A stretch of DNA of 64,000 nt from Prinia subflava (lineage: Eukaryota > Chordata > Aves > Passeriformes > Cisticolidae). Shown piece by piece: positions 1 through 14,339 of this stretch. The notes under the pieces were generated by a model, which did no database searches, was not told the DNA's origin, and saw only the letters and a list, made by a program, of their open reading frames with translations. The position numbers were made by a program, and so were the translations under genes. The stretch lies in contig NC_086266.1 of assembly GCF_021018805.1 (NCBI RefSeq), positions 3,286,001 through 3,350,000 of the forward strand, in the 5' to 3' direction. Each line of letters begins with the position of its first letter. The stretch's first letter is position 1.

Positions 1-3000
1 TAGAACAGGAATAGAAGAATTTCTGGCAGAACTGGCCCACCTGGTGTCCTTTATTGCAGTTTAGTGATTGAACATTTCATTAGATCATGGACAGGCGAGT
101 TGTGACTGAACCTGAATGATTTCCACAGTATTTTTTGAAATATCTCATTACTGAGCTCCAAGATTGCCTGATGAGTTAATTTTTCCTTTCATTTAAGTGG
201 TTTCCTGTGGGGTATAAAAAAATCACAGTGCTAATACCATAATAAACAGAGGAGAATAACAAAACTGTACTTTTAAAATTGTGGTCTCCTTTGGAAGATT
301 TCCCTGCTTTACAGTGGTTTACTAAAGGGCAAAATTGATCTTATGAGTGATGTAATTGCTCTTAATATAGCCATATGAAGTCAAGTTGCACATGAGTTTT
401 ATACATATATTTCCTATATTTAAACATCTATTTACTTTCTGCAGAAGTACTAGTGATGGCTGAAGAAGAAGATGCTATTCCCTCTTCCTGTTTTCATAAT
501 CAAAGCTGAATTTTTGGATACAAGACAAACCACACTGTGTCAGGCACTTGGAATTCAGAGGTAGCCATGCCTCTATGCCCAGTCACCTTGGGGAAAACAA
601 TATTTAATAATATAAAAAGCAATGAAATGTGGGACTGAAACAGTCCTCTCCTTCACTTTCTATCCCCATGAGATAGACAGTTAGCACTTTAATTCATTCC
701 TTTACATGCAAAAGAGTTTTAATTTTAATTGTAAGAGGGTGGTGCTGCTCCTCTCAGTCAATATCTGAGTCACGTTCTGCGTGACGAGGGAGCAAAATCC
801 AAAGTACCTAAGATGTGAAAATAGCATCTGTGCCTTAAATTAGAGTGAAGGACTGGGATGGGGGTTGCTTCTCTGGAAGAATGTATTAATAGATAAAGCT
901 GAGATGTATGACTACCACTAGCACAGAGAGAGAGCTACAGTTTAGATCACTGCAGAAATTAAATGTGGCATTTATGCATGTATGAATCAGAAGGCACATC
1001 TGAACGTGTCAAACTTCCATCAACTATCATTAGGGTTTTACAACTTCTTTTATTTTTTTTTTTTCCCTCAAGTTTTCTGGCTTTTGTTCACATTTGCTCA
1101 GCGTAGGAGCTGTGGGCCCTCAGCAGCAAGTGCTGGCTTCATTTCTGCTCAGTTTTCAGCTTCCTGAGCAGGGAGCTTTTATAGACTGTGACACAATTGT
1201 TAATTGTGAGTGTTGCTCTGCTCATGTTATGGAATACTAGTGGGAAGATTGAGGTATTCAGAGAGACATAAAATTGGCCCACCTTGCGTCAACGTGGCAT
1301 AAAAAGATCTGATTTGGGAAGCCAAACTTGAATTCTGTGGCACTTGGAGGAGTCCAAGTTTGTATTTCTAGCTCATGTATAATTAAGCAGCAAACACAGG
1401 CCTGGTTTTGCAAGGTGCTTTTTGATGTCCTGAACTTCCCAACAGCTGGGATTTTGTTTCCACAAATTGTATTTCCACGCCTCTCTCTCAGCAGGGAAAC
1501 CTTACAGATCCATGTTGTGGAGAAGGTTTAATGAGTCTGCCCCCAAAGAGCTCCCTGGGGATGGATTCAGGGAGATGGCAGAGACACAGGAAATGAGAAG
1601 GTGACACATCCAGGGTGGTGAGGGGCACAGGGAGGTGACCAAGAGCAGCAGGAGGAGCAGCATGGCCAGGGCATCTCTGTCTCCAGAGCACCACCCACAC
1701 TTGTTGCCTAAAACACCCAAAATCCTTGATGAGAGCTGCATTGCTGAGCTCCTCCTCACAGAACTGCCACACCTATGGGTGAGTGATGCCTTTCAAGCAA
1801 AACCAGGTGCCCTGACATTTTTTTTTTAATGCAATACCTCCTGAGAGGCACTAAATAAACACAAAAATGAGCTGATATGGTTTGTTGGGTGCAGTGTAAG
1901 GAAAACAGTCAGCACACTATTTTAGTCCGGTTCTGTCTCGGATTTCTGCTCCCAGATAAACACAGCTTTGCATTCAAAGACAGTATTTAGCACAGCTTGA
2001 AAAGTGGGCTTGTTTATTTTTAGTGTTTTGAAGGATCAGCTCTCAGACAAATCATTTTTCACACAAACCAACTCATAAATTCCTAGGATGTTATCTCAGC
2101 CATCCCAAATATTCCAAAGAAGTGAAGGTCACACGGTGTAAATTGAAGCTGTGCAGGTTTGCCTACCAGTTTTTATGTTTGTATGCAATGGAAGGGAAAG
2201 AACCATATATATTTTATTTTTTATGTTTTTTCTAATCTGCTTTTACAGCCCACCTGCAACCCTTAAATCACTAAGGGAATACAGTTTCTTTAATGAATAA
2301 CTGGTGTTGGTGGGTAATGCCAATTCACTTTCAGCTAGGAGGAGAGTCAGTTCCTTCTGGACAAAAATTTTGTACGAAATGCAAAATAAGTTATCATCAT
2401 CCAAAAAAAACCCCAGACAACAAAACAAAACAACCCCTTGGAGTTCAGTTGTTTTATTTATGTTGGGAAATTTAAGGGGAAAAAAGCCAAAAAGCAACAA
2501 CAAAAACAAAAAGCCAAACAAACAAAAAAAATCCAACCCCACAACCTTCTCAATTCAGCAACTGGAAATCCACAATAATTTGGGAAAATGACAATGTGTC
2601 TTTTCTTTTTCTGACAAAAATTAGTCTATATCATTGCCAACCACAAATTCATCAACTAATGACAGCTTTGGGTGGCCTATTCAGATTTCTAAACCCCTTA
2701 AGTGACAAAAATGTCCTGTATTGTCGGCTTAAATCATGCAATAACTCTTAAAAGAGTTTAAATAATTGAGCACATCAGAAAGTTCTTGCATACAAGAACT
2801 TGAATTTGGGGAATTGACATATCCCAAACACAGGATGCTGAAGTTTCACAGAGCTTGATGAAGACTTTACTGCTCTGGAAGTAATGCACTATTTCAAACA
2901 ATAGTATTTCTTTTTTGATTGTTTAAAGATTTCTCAGTCTCTAAAATGACACCTTGATTTATGCCCCTACATTCTTGTGGCTTACTGCAAAATATTTATC

Positions 3001-6000
3001 TAATCAATTGTGAGACTGTCACAGAGGAAAAGTCAAGTGCCTATTTAGAATGCAAATTGGCATAAACTAAAGGCTGTGGTGTTTGTGTGCCTGCTGCAGC
3101 ATTCTGACCCCTCCTGTGTAACTAACACTGGATGATGCTGAATATTTAATTGCATACTGTGCTAAGTGACTGATTATAATGATTGAGGCCTTCTTCTATT
3201 GCTCATTAATAATATGGGGTGAAATTCTAATGTTTGACCCCAGGTACATGCAGGACTCAACAATCTGAAGTTTAGTCTAAAACTGATCTCAATATAATTT
3301 CAAGTGTGCAGGTTATTGTTTTACTCTTTGAAGCATTTGGGGCCAATTTAAAGTGAAAGGACCTGTATTTGTGTCAGGCAGTTCCGAGCATGGCTTTGCA
3401 ATATTTAGGCTCTTGCAAGGAGAGAAAGTTGTGATTTCTTTTCTGATTAGTATTGTGATTTCTTTTCTGATTACTTTAGCATTGTGATTTCTCTGTGATT
3501 GTCCTGGATTTATAGCTGTTAACCACAGCTCTGAGTGAATGGAATGCATCCCTTTACATGTCTCCCTGCATCTCCTCCTCTGCACTAGCCATTCTCTTCC
3601 AGTTCACAAAATTTGCAGCCATGAGGCAAGATTAGCCCTTCTCAGAATCCCCAGGTCTGAAGACAACTGGAAGAATTCAGACGAATTTTTACACCCTTGA
3701 TAAGACTAAACTGCACTTTAATGGAGATCAAAAAGTGAAGCCATAGCAAACACTCGTAGTCATTTTAAAACTGTTGTTTATACTGTTTTCCTCTGTAATT
3801 GCACAGACTCTTTTTGTCAGGCATTGGGAGGAAAGAAAAGAAATCTGGCTTTTGCTATGGCAACACAGAGTACTTAGAAAATGATCTCTCAGCATGGAAG
3901 AATGATGATTCCTAAAATAGTGCAGGAGCACTGAAAAAGAGCGAGATCCTCTCTTGTGCCAAGGTCTTTTCAGCTCTGGGATGGGGGTTCTCCCACAGAA
4001 CTGGCTGTCATCCTCTCATCATTAAACTTCTTTAGAGGTACAGTAATTTAGAGCAGCCCATCCAGTGCTGTAATTTGTGGCTGGCTGGCTTTTGTCTGCC
4101 AGGACCCCTGGATGCATTGGGAGCTGTCAGAGTGCCACAAGGCTTCCCCCAAATTTAATGCATCCCCAGCCTTGAAGTGAGGGGGAGGGATAAATAACAG
4201 AGGATGAGGATCCTCTCCCTTCACTGGTTAACTCCAAATAACTGAGAGAAGCCTTATGCAAATCAATCTTTTTAGCTGGATTTAGGTACTTCATATTTTT
4301 CAAAGAACTTTCTGTGCAGGTAGAAAATCGATCATGAACTGCTTTAAGGGGTGGCTGCTTTGCCTCATTAATCCAAGCAGCCAATAATTTGTGAACAAAA
4401 CAGTGTCACACGTCTGTGAGGTGATGTTTAGTAATACAGCATTGGGGTTGCCACCTCTGAAGGTGAATAAATCTAGAGGAAAGCAGAGCTGGGAGTAAAG
4501 TTCTGCAAAGTTCAAGCTAATTACTTCAATGATTTTAAAAATGACTGTGAAAGAACTCTTAGTGATATTTCCAGTTAATGAGAATGCATAAAATCCTTGT
4601 GCCATATTTTTTTTACTCCTGACATGTACATTCCTTCACCAAAAAATCAGAATAAAAATAAAAAAATATCCAAGACTTTTAATGCAAAACACAAGTGCCA
4701 AGGAGTTTTTTTTGTCATATCATATCAAGGATTAGTGTCCTCTGCTCCTTCTGTGAGCACCATACAGGATTTTCAACATTTGGAACCAAAATCATGAAGC
4801 AGCCACTCTCAGTTAATGGGACGTGATCATCCCTGGATTGAGTGTCAGGCTCCTGCAGGCACTGCTGGCAATTTTGGCTTCTAAAATTCACCCATCACAG
4901 TGCCCTCCACACTGTACATTTATTTAAACCCTTTTTCCACGTGTGAAATGTGTGGCTGTTTAAAATGAGAGCTCCCCACTCGCGCACTGGGCTCTTGGGC
5001 ATTTTGTGCAGGAGCTTTCTTTGATGTACACTCAGCTCAGAAAATCTCAGCCCCTCGTGGAAGCAGGAATCACCTCAGACTCCCACAGAGAAGGAGCTGA
5101 GAGAAGATGTAGAAAAATGAAGTGGGCTCTTTCCAGTTTTGAATCCATCCTAAACCCAGAGATTTCAGGCTGATAAGATCTGGACAGACCCAAAAGTTGT
5201 TCCTCTCAGCTGGACTATTAGGAATAGCTACAATTAGGGAAAGAAATATGTGTTTTAGCTCATAAAATGTCTATATATATATAATTTTGACTAGGAATGT
5301 GAGCACTAGCAATGTTTCCTGTACTGACAAAGAAAACATAAAGTCATTTCTTTTTCAGTGAGACATCAACACCTTAGAAATGAAAAGAAGAGGAGAAAAT
5401 TCTAACTTACAGTTACCAGTAAACTTCTCTCTTACCTGTTAACACTCTGATTTTACTAGAAAAATAGATAACGAAAGATAGGAAATGAGCCATGATTAGA
5501 AAAGTCCCTCATGCTATTAAAAAGAAAGGATAATGATATTTATATGATCTTTGAAAACTAAGTAACCATGACACATGAAAGGCTCGAATGAATGGAACAA
5601 AGGGTGATCTGCTGAAGTGTTTCATAGAAATCTTTTTCCCTAAAAGCATCACTAAATTGATTAACTTATTAGGAAAGCATACATTTTCACTGAAGGAGAA
5701 GGTTTTTTTATCCTTAGTTCTGTCATCTGTGTGTTCTGGTTGATGTCAACACATTTTAATCAAAAGAAATTGTTTAATAGCTTGCCCACACAGAATAAAA
5801 TATCTTGTTGCAATCCAGGTCAACTAACAAATACAAATTGGACTGACCATCTTTAATTACACTGCTTTGGGTTTTTTCATTTCTCCTGTCAGGCTGCAAG
5901 GGATCTATCCTCATAGTCAAAATGCTCGAGGGAATAAAAAGAAATCTGAACCATGGAAATTTAAATGAAAATGAAAGGAGTGAAATGGGATGAGCACTGC

Positions 6001-7540
6001 CATTTGAAATAAAGTGCTAATAAAACACTCAGGTATTAGCTTCTGAAGAAGATTTTTATAGAAATCCCTTGAAGCGCTGGCAAGACTGGAATAATATTGT
6101 AATTGGCATCCCTGACCTGTTTTATGTATCCTGCAAGAAGTTTTTGTCTCTGGCTTGAAAAGTTCATGATAAAACAAAGCTCCCAGAATTCCCTGGTCTT
6201 TAGCTTTGAAGGTCTAAAGTATGGATTTTTTCATTATAGCAGAGTGAAAAATAAACCGGTTTAGCCATGATACAGAGAGAAAAATCATCAGGTGTTCCTT
6301 CCTGCACGCTCTTGGATAATATTTTTTGCAATAGCTTTGATGAGGATTCTACTTAGCAGACTGTGAAAACGTGACCTTCAAAGCTGTGCTGTGTTATAAT
6401 CATGTGTACAGTGCCCTGTAACCAAATCTAAGGCTCACGCATTGTGTGTTTGGGTGTCACTTTTCAGAACACTTTTATATATATATAAATTGCTCATCTA
6501 GGCCTGGAAACTCTCTTAAAACCAAACCAAGCATTCATTCCTGCAAAAAGAAGCAAAAATCTTCTCTTATTAGCTGTGACATAATCAGCAGCAGCTCTGG
6601 TATGAGGGGGATTACCAAAGGCAAAACAAACAAAGAAAAGTGCTCAGGAGCTGAAATCTGTGATTGAGGTATTGAAGGTGCTTTGCCATTATTAGGAATT
6701 CTTTGCAGGCTGGCATAAGGCAGCCTTCTCACATCTCCTAATGTAATTACAGTGATGAGGAAAAGATTTTCAGGTCAGGTCCTTAATTTAGATAATTCTG
6801 TCTTAATATTCAAGGGTAATACACCAAAAGATGAACATTCTGAGTGCTGAAGAGTTTCAGCTTTATATTGTGGACATGTCTGATACCTTTCTTGCTTTAG
6901 AACACGGGCTCTGCTCTGCAGAAATGGATCCAATATTTTGCTATTTTTTTTATTGCCTTTCTAACCCTCACTCTCGAGGTGACACCTTCAAATCATTATT
7001 TCTGCACCCTGCATGGGTGGGAGCTCTCAAAGGTGAGGTGATGATGAGGGCATGGTGTTCCAGCTGTCCCTGCAATCGTGTGTGCCACACTTGTGCTGAT
7101 GTTGGGAGCCTCTCCCATTGCAGGAGAAAGTCCAGACACAAATATCAATGACTGAGGCATTTCTGAACTTAAAATATACTTTCCTCTCTGTGAAATGACT
7201 GTTATTGAAGAGTAAAAGCACAGGCTTTGTTCTTTGTTTTGCCATTCATCTAAATCTCTTCCCTTTTCCCAGAATTTTGCTCTGACTTGACAAAATGTAT
7301 GTTTTTTTGAGTAACAGCCTGTATTAAGAAACACAAAGGTTAATAGAATTTGAGCATCTTGAAATGTGATTTAATTTGGAAGACTGTAGTCTGTGAATAT
7401 TAACTACTAACAAATTAAATTATTCGATGACAAATCACATCAGGCAGGCACCTATGTAATATTAATTGGTTTTGTCATTATAACAATTCCTCCAAACAGC
7501 AGGATGCAAGGAAACTCTGCATTAATGTCTTGGCTCAAGG
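1..7540. other. Gene-poor A/T-rich intergenic DNA
   Basis: I see no credible gene here. The open frames are short, unrelated to known domains and typical of chance. Small features are a T-run at about 1053-1064, an A-rich low-complexity stretch at about 2401-2540 made of AAAC and AAAACC-like pieces, and short TA runs near 5273-5285 and 6477-6487. A locally G/C-richer patch at about 1530-1790 has open frames on both strands but no recognisable protein. The stretch lies downstream of the minus-strand SLITRK2 gene and looks like ordinary gene-desert sequence. Confidence 0.7.
3429..3500. repeat. Short tandem duplication, 2.5 copies
   Basis: A 21-bp core beginning TTGTGATTTCTTTTC starts at 3429 and again at 3453, and a diverged, truncated third copy starts at 3482. 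The spacing is 24 then 29 bp. It looks like a small slippage or unequal-exchange repeat with no coding role visible. Confidence 0.75.
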
Positions 7541-7560
7541 TGTTCATTTGTAAATGAACA
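7541..7560. repeat. Perfect short inverted repeat (copy A)
   Basis: The arms TGTTCATTT and AAATGAACA are exact reverse complements around a central GT. A near-identical element lies at 9782-9801, differing only at one symmetric position pair. It could be a dimeric transcription-factor site or a chance palindrome; nothing else here decides between these. Confidence 0.6.
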
Positions 7561-7728
7561 ATTCATCATGTGAAGGCAAAGGGGGAATGGTTTGTGTCAG
7601 AGTGTCCTGGTGTCAACTGCTGCTCTGTGATGTGACATTGTCCAGACCTAAAACCAGTGGGAATAACAGGGGAGAGAAGTGGCCATTCCATCATTTTGGC
7701 TGAATTAAACTATTGGCTGCCACTACCC

Positions 7729-8279
7729 AAGTATAATGTTTCTAGTGACCCACATCCATAACTTGCATTAATAAAAATTTTGGTATGTTTGGTGTTTAAG
7801 TATAATGTGTCTAGTGACCCACATCCGTAACTTGCATTAATAAAAAAATTGATATGTTTGGTGTTTAAGTATAATGTGTCGAGTGATCCACATCCATAAC
7901 TTGCATTAATAAAAAAATTGATGTGTTTGGTGTTTAAGTATAATGTTTCTAGTGACCCACATCCGTAACTTGCATTAATAAAAAAATTGATATGTTTGGT
8001 GTTTAAGTATAATGTGTCTAGTGACCCACATCCATAACTTGCATTAATAAAAATTTTGGTATGTTTGGTGTTTAAGTATAATGTGTCTAGTGACCCATAT
8101 CCATAACTTGCATTAATAAAAATTTTGGTATGTTTGGTGTTTAAGTATAATGTGTCTAGTGACCCATATCCATAACTTGCATTAATAAAAATTTTGGTAT
8201 GTTTGGTGTTTAAGTATAATGTGTCTAGTGATCCACATCCATAACTTGCATTAATAAAAAAATTGATATGTTTGGTGTT
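7729..8279. repeat. 69-bp minisatellite, 8 copies
   Basis: Eight head-to-tail copies start at 7729, 7798, 7867, 7936, 8005, 8074, 8143 and 8212, so the period is exactly 69 bp with no length change. Each unit begins AAGTATAATG and contains CCATAACTTGCATTAATAAA. Two subtypes alternate irregularly: one has AAAATTTTGGTATG and the other AAAAAATTGATATG. Because 69 is a multiple of three and the unit has no stop in one minus-strand frame, an open frame of 232 codons (7710-8408) runs through it with a 23-residue period. It has no signal peptide, known domain or clear start context, so I treat it as non-coding satellite. Confidence 0.9.
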
Positions 8280-11200
8280 GCTTCCACACTTTAAAAATAT
8301 AGGTTTTATATTCATATGCCACTTAAAATAAGTACCTAGGCAATATCTTAAAGTTACTTCTTGGTTTATTTTTTCCTCTATTTGAAAACAGGGATCTGCT
8401 GGAATCAACAGGAGTCATTCTTTTGTTTTCTACTGACTTGCTATTAGCTTTTATAAGAACTCATTACTGAACTGCCACGAGGGATATAATTTATGCTGGC
8501 ACCTACAGAACAAAATTAACATTGGAGGGTTGTTCCATGGTGCACCAGAGAGGTGCACCCACAGTCCCATGGAATGATACACCAACATTTCTGCAGACAG
8601 AACCTAGAGAATATCAAGGCAGAAATTTGTCTCCCAGCTCACAAAGATGAGGAAAACAGACCTCAGATTTACTATTTCTGTTTTAAAGCACTCAATTTTA
8701 GGATATTGTTAGGATTACTGTTTGATGCATTTTGTAATTGACTCTTCAGCAGAAGAAAACCTTATTATAAAATGTATTTTGTGTGTCTAGGGGTAGAGAT
8801 TAGACATATTATGATCATAAAGAACATTCAGTTTCTTCCCTTGAATACACTGTGTATGCAGAATATGATGCCTTAACATCTAATGAAGTCAAAGACATCA
8901 TTTGAATGTCTCTGAATTCAATTAATACTTTGATTCTGTTATAAATGGTATTTTTAAATGTTATTAAATTCATGTTTATTCCTAGGCTACATGCCAGAAA
9001 ATATACTTTATTCATTTTAGTTTCAAAATAACGCTCTATACTTTTGAAACAAGGCACAGAGCTGCTTTCTTTAACCTTTTTATGCTTTTAATAAGCATTC
9101 TCTTCTCAATCAGTCTCTTCTGAGGTACTCTTCATCCTTTTCACAGATATTAGCAGTCAATACAAGAAAACAAAATCCAGCCAGAAACCTCTGCAAGGCC
9201 CTGAAGGTCTGTCCTGTCTGTGGGATTTCATAAATTTGGGAGAAATCTGTCAGCTGAAAGCAGACAACACAGGCCAGTCCAGCTACAAGGCACCTCATAA
9301 TAATAATAATATATTGATGTTCTGTGGAGCAGACACGCCAGGTTACCTTGACCTGCCAATATGGGATTACAGCTATATCAGGATATTTGACTTCTTTGCT
9401 TAGCCTCAAATGATCAAAAAGATTTTTTTTCTTCTCCTGGAGCCGCCTGCACAGCACAAGAGGCTGAGGTGAGGTTTCCTCACATTTACTGCTCAGTCCT
9501 CCAAAAACTGCAATTATTTGGTGGCATCATAAATAAGTCTTCTATCTCCTTAGTGCTCTTTGTACTGCCTTATGCCTCTATTTTCTTCTTTGGGTAGTTT
9601 AAACACATTTAGGTGTTTTTCACGTGTGGAAAGTCAGGGAAAAATTCAGTTTCTGCTTTCTGAGTTTTGTCAGTGATGCTTTTCCTCAGTCTGAAGCAGA
9701 GTCGTGTCAGTGAGAAACACTTCACATCCAGCCCTGTGACACAGACCTGGAGCTGCTTCCTTTCTGTCTCACAAGATGAATTGCTCATTTGTAAATGAGC
9801 ACCTAGAGCCAAAATATGAGTCCTGACTTTGACTACGTGAAAGAAAACTTTCCTGCTTTCCAATTCACTGCAAACTTAAAAAATCCTACAGTGTTCACCA
9901 ACAGGTTCATAAAGCCTTTCTAGTCAAGGGTTTACAGAATTGCACAGAATTATTGAAAACTGAATTAGGGGAAACTGAAGCTTACCCTAATGCTCAGACA
10001 AAGGCAAACAAAACAGTCCACCTGACCTTTGCTTTAAGGTGTGGGATATTGCTTAGCACAAATGTAGATCAAACTTTAAGTCAACCCTTTTCAAACTTTA
10101 ACTCATAGTATGTTTATTGTCTCAAAGTAAAGGCTGTTCCATACTTCTGATCATCCTTCTAATCATTTATCTATATCTTTCCTTATTCTGCTGTGTTCTT
10201 CTTCAAGTTGTTATCAGATTTTCATGCAAAAATCAAACCAGGTGGAACTCCAGGCACCTAATATGTTTTCTGATTTGTTCTCAAATTTTCCCCCTAGTCT
10301 TTCACATTGTTTGCTTTTCTGGACTTACAACAGGGATCTTCAGAGAACTTTCTAAAATTACTCCATTTTTCCTCCTGGTAAAAAAATTCAAATCCTATAT
10401 TTTTAAATGCTGAGGTTGTTATTTTTAATTGCAGCAATCAACATTGCGTTTGATCTGATCACAGATAATTTGTGTCACCTGGAAATGTTCTCTCTCCCTG
10501 TTCACTCTCTTTTGCTATTAATTCATAAATATGTTGAATATCCTGTGTTTACTAAAGGGATGCCAGTGGTGACAACCACCCTCAGCTGTGAACGTTGTCT
10601 CTTTAGACATTTCTTAGTTTTCAATGAATTACTGATCTGCAAGAGAACTGTTCCCTTTCATTGTGTCAGAGCTTTCCTTTATCAAGAACACTGCCACAAG
10701 CTCCTTTAAAAATCCAGGGACAGTGAATTGACCACACCACAGCTCCCAAATGCTTCTTGACTCCTTCAAAGAACTGCAGGAGGTTTTAAGGGAAATATCT
10801 TCCACCTACAGAAGCTGCAGGACTTTTCCTTTAATGGTTATCCAAACATTTGCTGTTTTAGCTTTGTTCATCTCATTTAGTATTTACTTGAAAGTCACAA
10901 CTGCTCACCTGTATTTTTTTACCTCCCTGCTGGAGCCCCTCTCCAAGGCTGAGGTTGCATTTTTTGCTTTCCATTCCTCAGCTGCTGCTGAGGGTTTAAG
11001 TGATAGCTTTTATGACACCACAGTTAGTGCATGTTCTGCTTCCTATTTATCTAGAGTCAACTTTTCTAAGGACTTGAGTGCACAGGAGAGTACAAAACAG
11101 CTGTTTAAAAGTTGTGTTTTATTCACCTACTTCACTGAGATAAGAGGCACTAATCTTTCATTACAGTGTAAATCAAATGCATTATTCAGCCAGTGTGACC

Positions 11201-14200
11201 TTGCCAACACATCCTGAATATCTCCCAGTCCTTGAGATTTTGTTTAGTACAAAATGGATCATATTCAGTGTTAGCTGGAAGAAGATCAAATGTAAATGCT
11301 GACTTATTGGTTATTAAAAAATGAACAATTTATTAGGTATCAATAGGGTATTTAGCTGTCACTGTGATCACAACAGATAACTAAAAACATAAAATAATTT
11401 ATGCAAGGGGAAAGCCGTATTTTATTCTTTATTTTCATCTGATGTCATCAAGAAAAGGATAAGTGGGCTTTATATTTCCATTAACATTTTTTCAGGGTAA
11501 GCACCTGTCCACAGGGGCCTCCACTTTTATGCAAAAGCATCTCTGTGTAAGCACAGGAGAGAAAAGCTTTTACAATTTTACAATTTACTGGTGTGAATGC
11601 TCAGACAAAGCTGAGTCCAGTTGGCAGCAACCGAGGGGAGCTGATCCCCATTTCTGGAGACAACAGTGGGAGCAGGAACCCTGTTCCTCATGGGTGGTGT
11701 GAAATTGGAAGCTCTGAAAACTGACACAGGATCTTCAGTGGGTTCTTCTCTCAGATATTTTTGTTCATTTCTCACGGTCCAATTAATAAAGGAAAACTCA
11801 TGGTGTGATAATTAACAATTCACCCAAAAGGTTTTCCCCTAAAGGTGTACACATCGAGCTGGGTGCACAATGACTGCCAGGTTTTGTCCACATGCACAAA
11901 GGTTATAAAACTGTTGGAAAATGCAGCTCTTTGCAGTGGTGTTTGAACACGTGTTGGTTTACACCCTAGGACACTGTAATTAGCAGTAATTAGTATTTCT
12001 GTAGTTTGATATCATGGCATTTTGCTGCGTGGCTCTCACCCCTGCACATTCAGCTGCTGTTTCCAACCTGGCTTTGCCATTTTTGCAGCATTAACATTGA
12101 TTGTTTTGTTGTGCTTAAACAACATTTCTTGTTGGTCTGTGGTTCCCTTTGCTCATTCCTGCTGACCTCAATGTTTCAGTTGATATTTCTGCCTGTAGCA
12201 TTCTGGCACAACCTACTGGAGTCAGGGATTTTTTTGTTTCTATTTTCTACAACCTGCTCAGTAACAAATCCACTGGGATTGCATTTACATGAATGGCCCT
12301 CTGTTCAATCTTGAGGGTGTCTTGCTCTGTATTTCCCACCAGACCTAGTTCTGGGAGTCATCACCTTTCTGTGGCTTAGGAGGGCTCTGTGATAGGAGTT
12401 TTTGGAGGCTGACCAAACATTCTGAGGAATAATCACACCATTGACTTCTTCATATGATCCTTTAGATACCTGTGGCCATTTGAGGGCAGGGGTGCAAGGA
12501 AATGGAGATATTTGTTCTGATAAATAAAACCATTTTATATTTTCAACCAGTGATGTTTATTACTTTTAGGCAGATATTGTAAAGATACACAGTCTTCATG
12601 CTTACCAATATCTTTTTTTCTCCATGAATTCTTTCAATTCTTGTTAATAAGAGGATTCAGTCTGTGCCACTCAAGAGGGAAAGCAATATCCCCTTGAGTT
12701 CCTCAGATATAAAATGGTAAGCTAATGTCAACTAAATGTGGTTGAGGGTTGCTGTACCAGAGTCAGCTTGAGTGCTTCTTTTTAATTTATTTCTTTTTAT
12801 AACATACCAGCTAGCATGAAGGGAAAATAACTTAATAATGCAGTCCTTAATTGGCTGTAAATAGATAGAAATATGTGTTAACATATGGTGACTGTTAATG
12901 GTGGCTTACTTAGTATAAAATAATTCTATCATCTCTGTGTCCAAATGATCTCACCACAGAAGCGTGGCAACATTTAGTGTAGTACATGTTTCCCTCAGTG
13001 TTTTTTACATGATAGCCAGAGTTAACCAACTCTATTTTCTGTGGCTTGGCAGCAAATCTGATCTTTGATCATGTATCCCATTTGTATCACACTTTTCTTT
13101 CCTTTTAGTAATTTAGTGTAGTTTAGTTTAAATGTGCTAAATAAACATGGTTTGCTGGCTACGAAACCAAAATAAATGTATTTTTCCCATTTAACAACCT
13201 TCACATTTGCAGTTAGCCTTGTGCATAGCAAAACAGAGATTGCAGAACATATGTGAGGAGTCAACATTACTGGCAGAAGGAAGGACTTTAAATGTGAAGG
13301 ACACCCACTGGGCAGTTCAGAATCTAGGGCAGAAGTTGCTATTTCACTCCCTCATTCCCCATATTTGCAAATCTTTTATATAAAAATCAGTAGCATTTAT
13401 TTATTCGAAAGCAATTCTGTAGCTGGCTGCTTTTGGCAGGTAGGCAAAGTGTTTTAAAAAAGTTCAGCCTTAAGAAAACAATTGACACTTGGTAATGTGT
13501 AATAGCAAATATTGCAGTGCAAATAGGAAAAGCTGTGAATGGTCCAAAGGGTGAGTTAATTTACTTACAAGTGGTTTGGGTTTGGGTTTGTGCTGTTCTT
13601 CTCCACCACTCTGAATTTTGCAGACTGAAGCAAATCTCACACCTCCAAATCAGGTGTACACAAGCACAGTCTTTACAGATTTTAATTCATTAACAAAGAC
13701 ATTTCACTTCACAAATGTGCCATAAATCTCCTTTGTCAACTTGTATGAGGCTTATTTGAATTATCCTCTTAGCACAAATTAGGGAAAGTTATAGCCTTTA
13801 TATGGATTATTTTATCTGCAAGCACCACCACTGTGCAATTTCCTTGGATTGTGGCTGAACCAGAACTACCTGGATGGCAGGGAAGAGCAAGAGAGTTTTA
13901 AACTCCACAAGATGAAGGTCAATTTTTTTTAAAAAGTCTGAAAAATTCATGTTCAGCTGTAAACCACCTGTCATGCAAGGGCAGGGCCTGGTGGTGCCCC
14001 TGAAATAATTCTGAATAGTTCCTTTGTGAGTGGCCTCTCAAGCCCCAGGTAGACACTGCTCAAGAGTGGCTGTGGACTGAGGAGGTTCTGCTGCAAGGAC
14101 TGGGGCACAGCCTGGCTCTGGGCATTTGGCCAGCAGAAAGCATGGATTAATATTAAAAAAAATGCTTTTTTTTAGTGTTCCCAGAGCCCTGCTGATTATT

Positions 14201-14339
14201 CATATCTCATGAACTCAACAAGCTGTAAATAGCAGGCAATCATGCATTATTTGTGAACGCTGTCCCTGCAGTTCTGCTTAGTCCTATAATACACACAGTT
14301 AATATGGAAGGCTGTGAATTATTCCCAGTGATGCTTTAA
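8280..14339. other. Gene-poor intergenic DNA
   Basis: There is no supported gene. A run of plus-strand open frames of about 100-155 codons between 10117 and 11217 was considered. The predicted peptides are rich in Leu, Phe, Ser and Cys, as expected from translated T-rich DNA, and match no family I know. A short TAA triplet repeat lies at about 9297-9311. The rest is A/T-rich unique-looking sequence. Confidence 0.65.
9782..9801. repeat. Perfect short inverted repeat (copy B)
   Basis: The arms TGCTCATTT and AAATGAGCA are exact reverse complements around a central GT. It is the same as the element at 7541-7560 except that T becomes C in the left arm and A becomes G in the matching position of the right arm, so pairing is kept. 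Confidence 0.6.

Noticed and set aside
7710..8408. 232-codon minus-strand frame with 23-residue repeats
   Set aside because: It is explained by a 69-bp satellite without stops. There is no signal, domain or promoter, and it is kept only as a low-level finding.
10117..11217. Cluster of three plus-strand frames that might be exons or a degraded transposon
   Set aside because: The peptides have the Leu/Phe/Ser bias of T-rich DNA and no motif I can name. No splice pattern or repeat relationship was seen.
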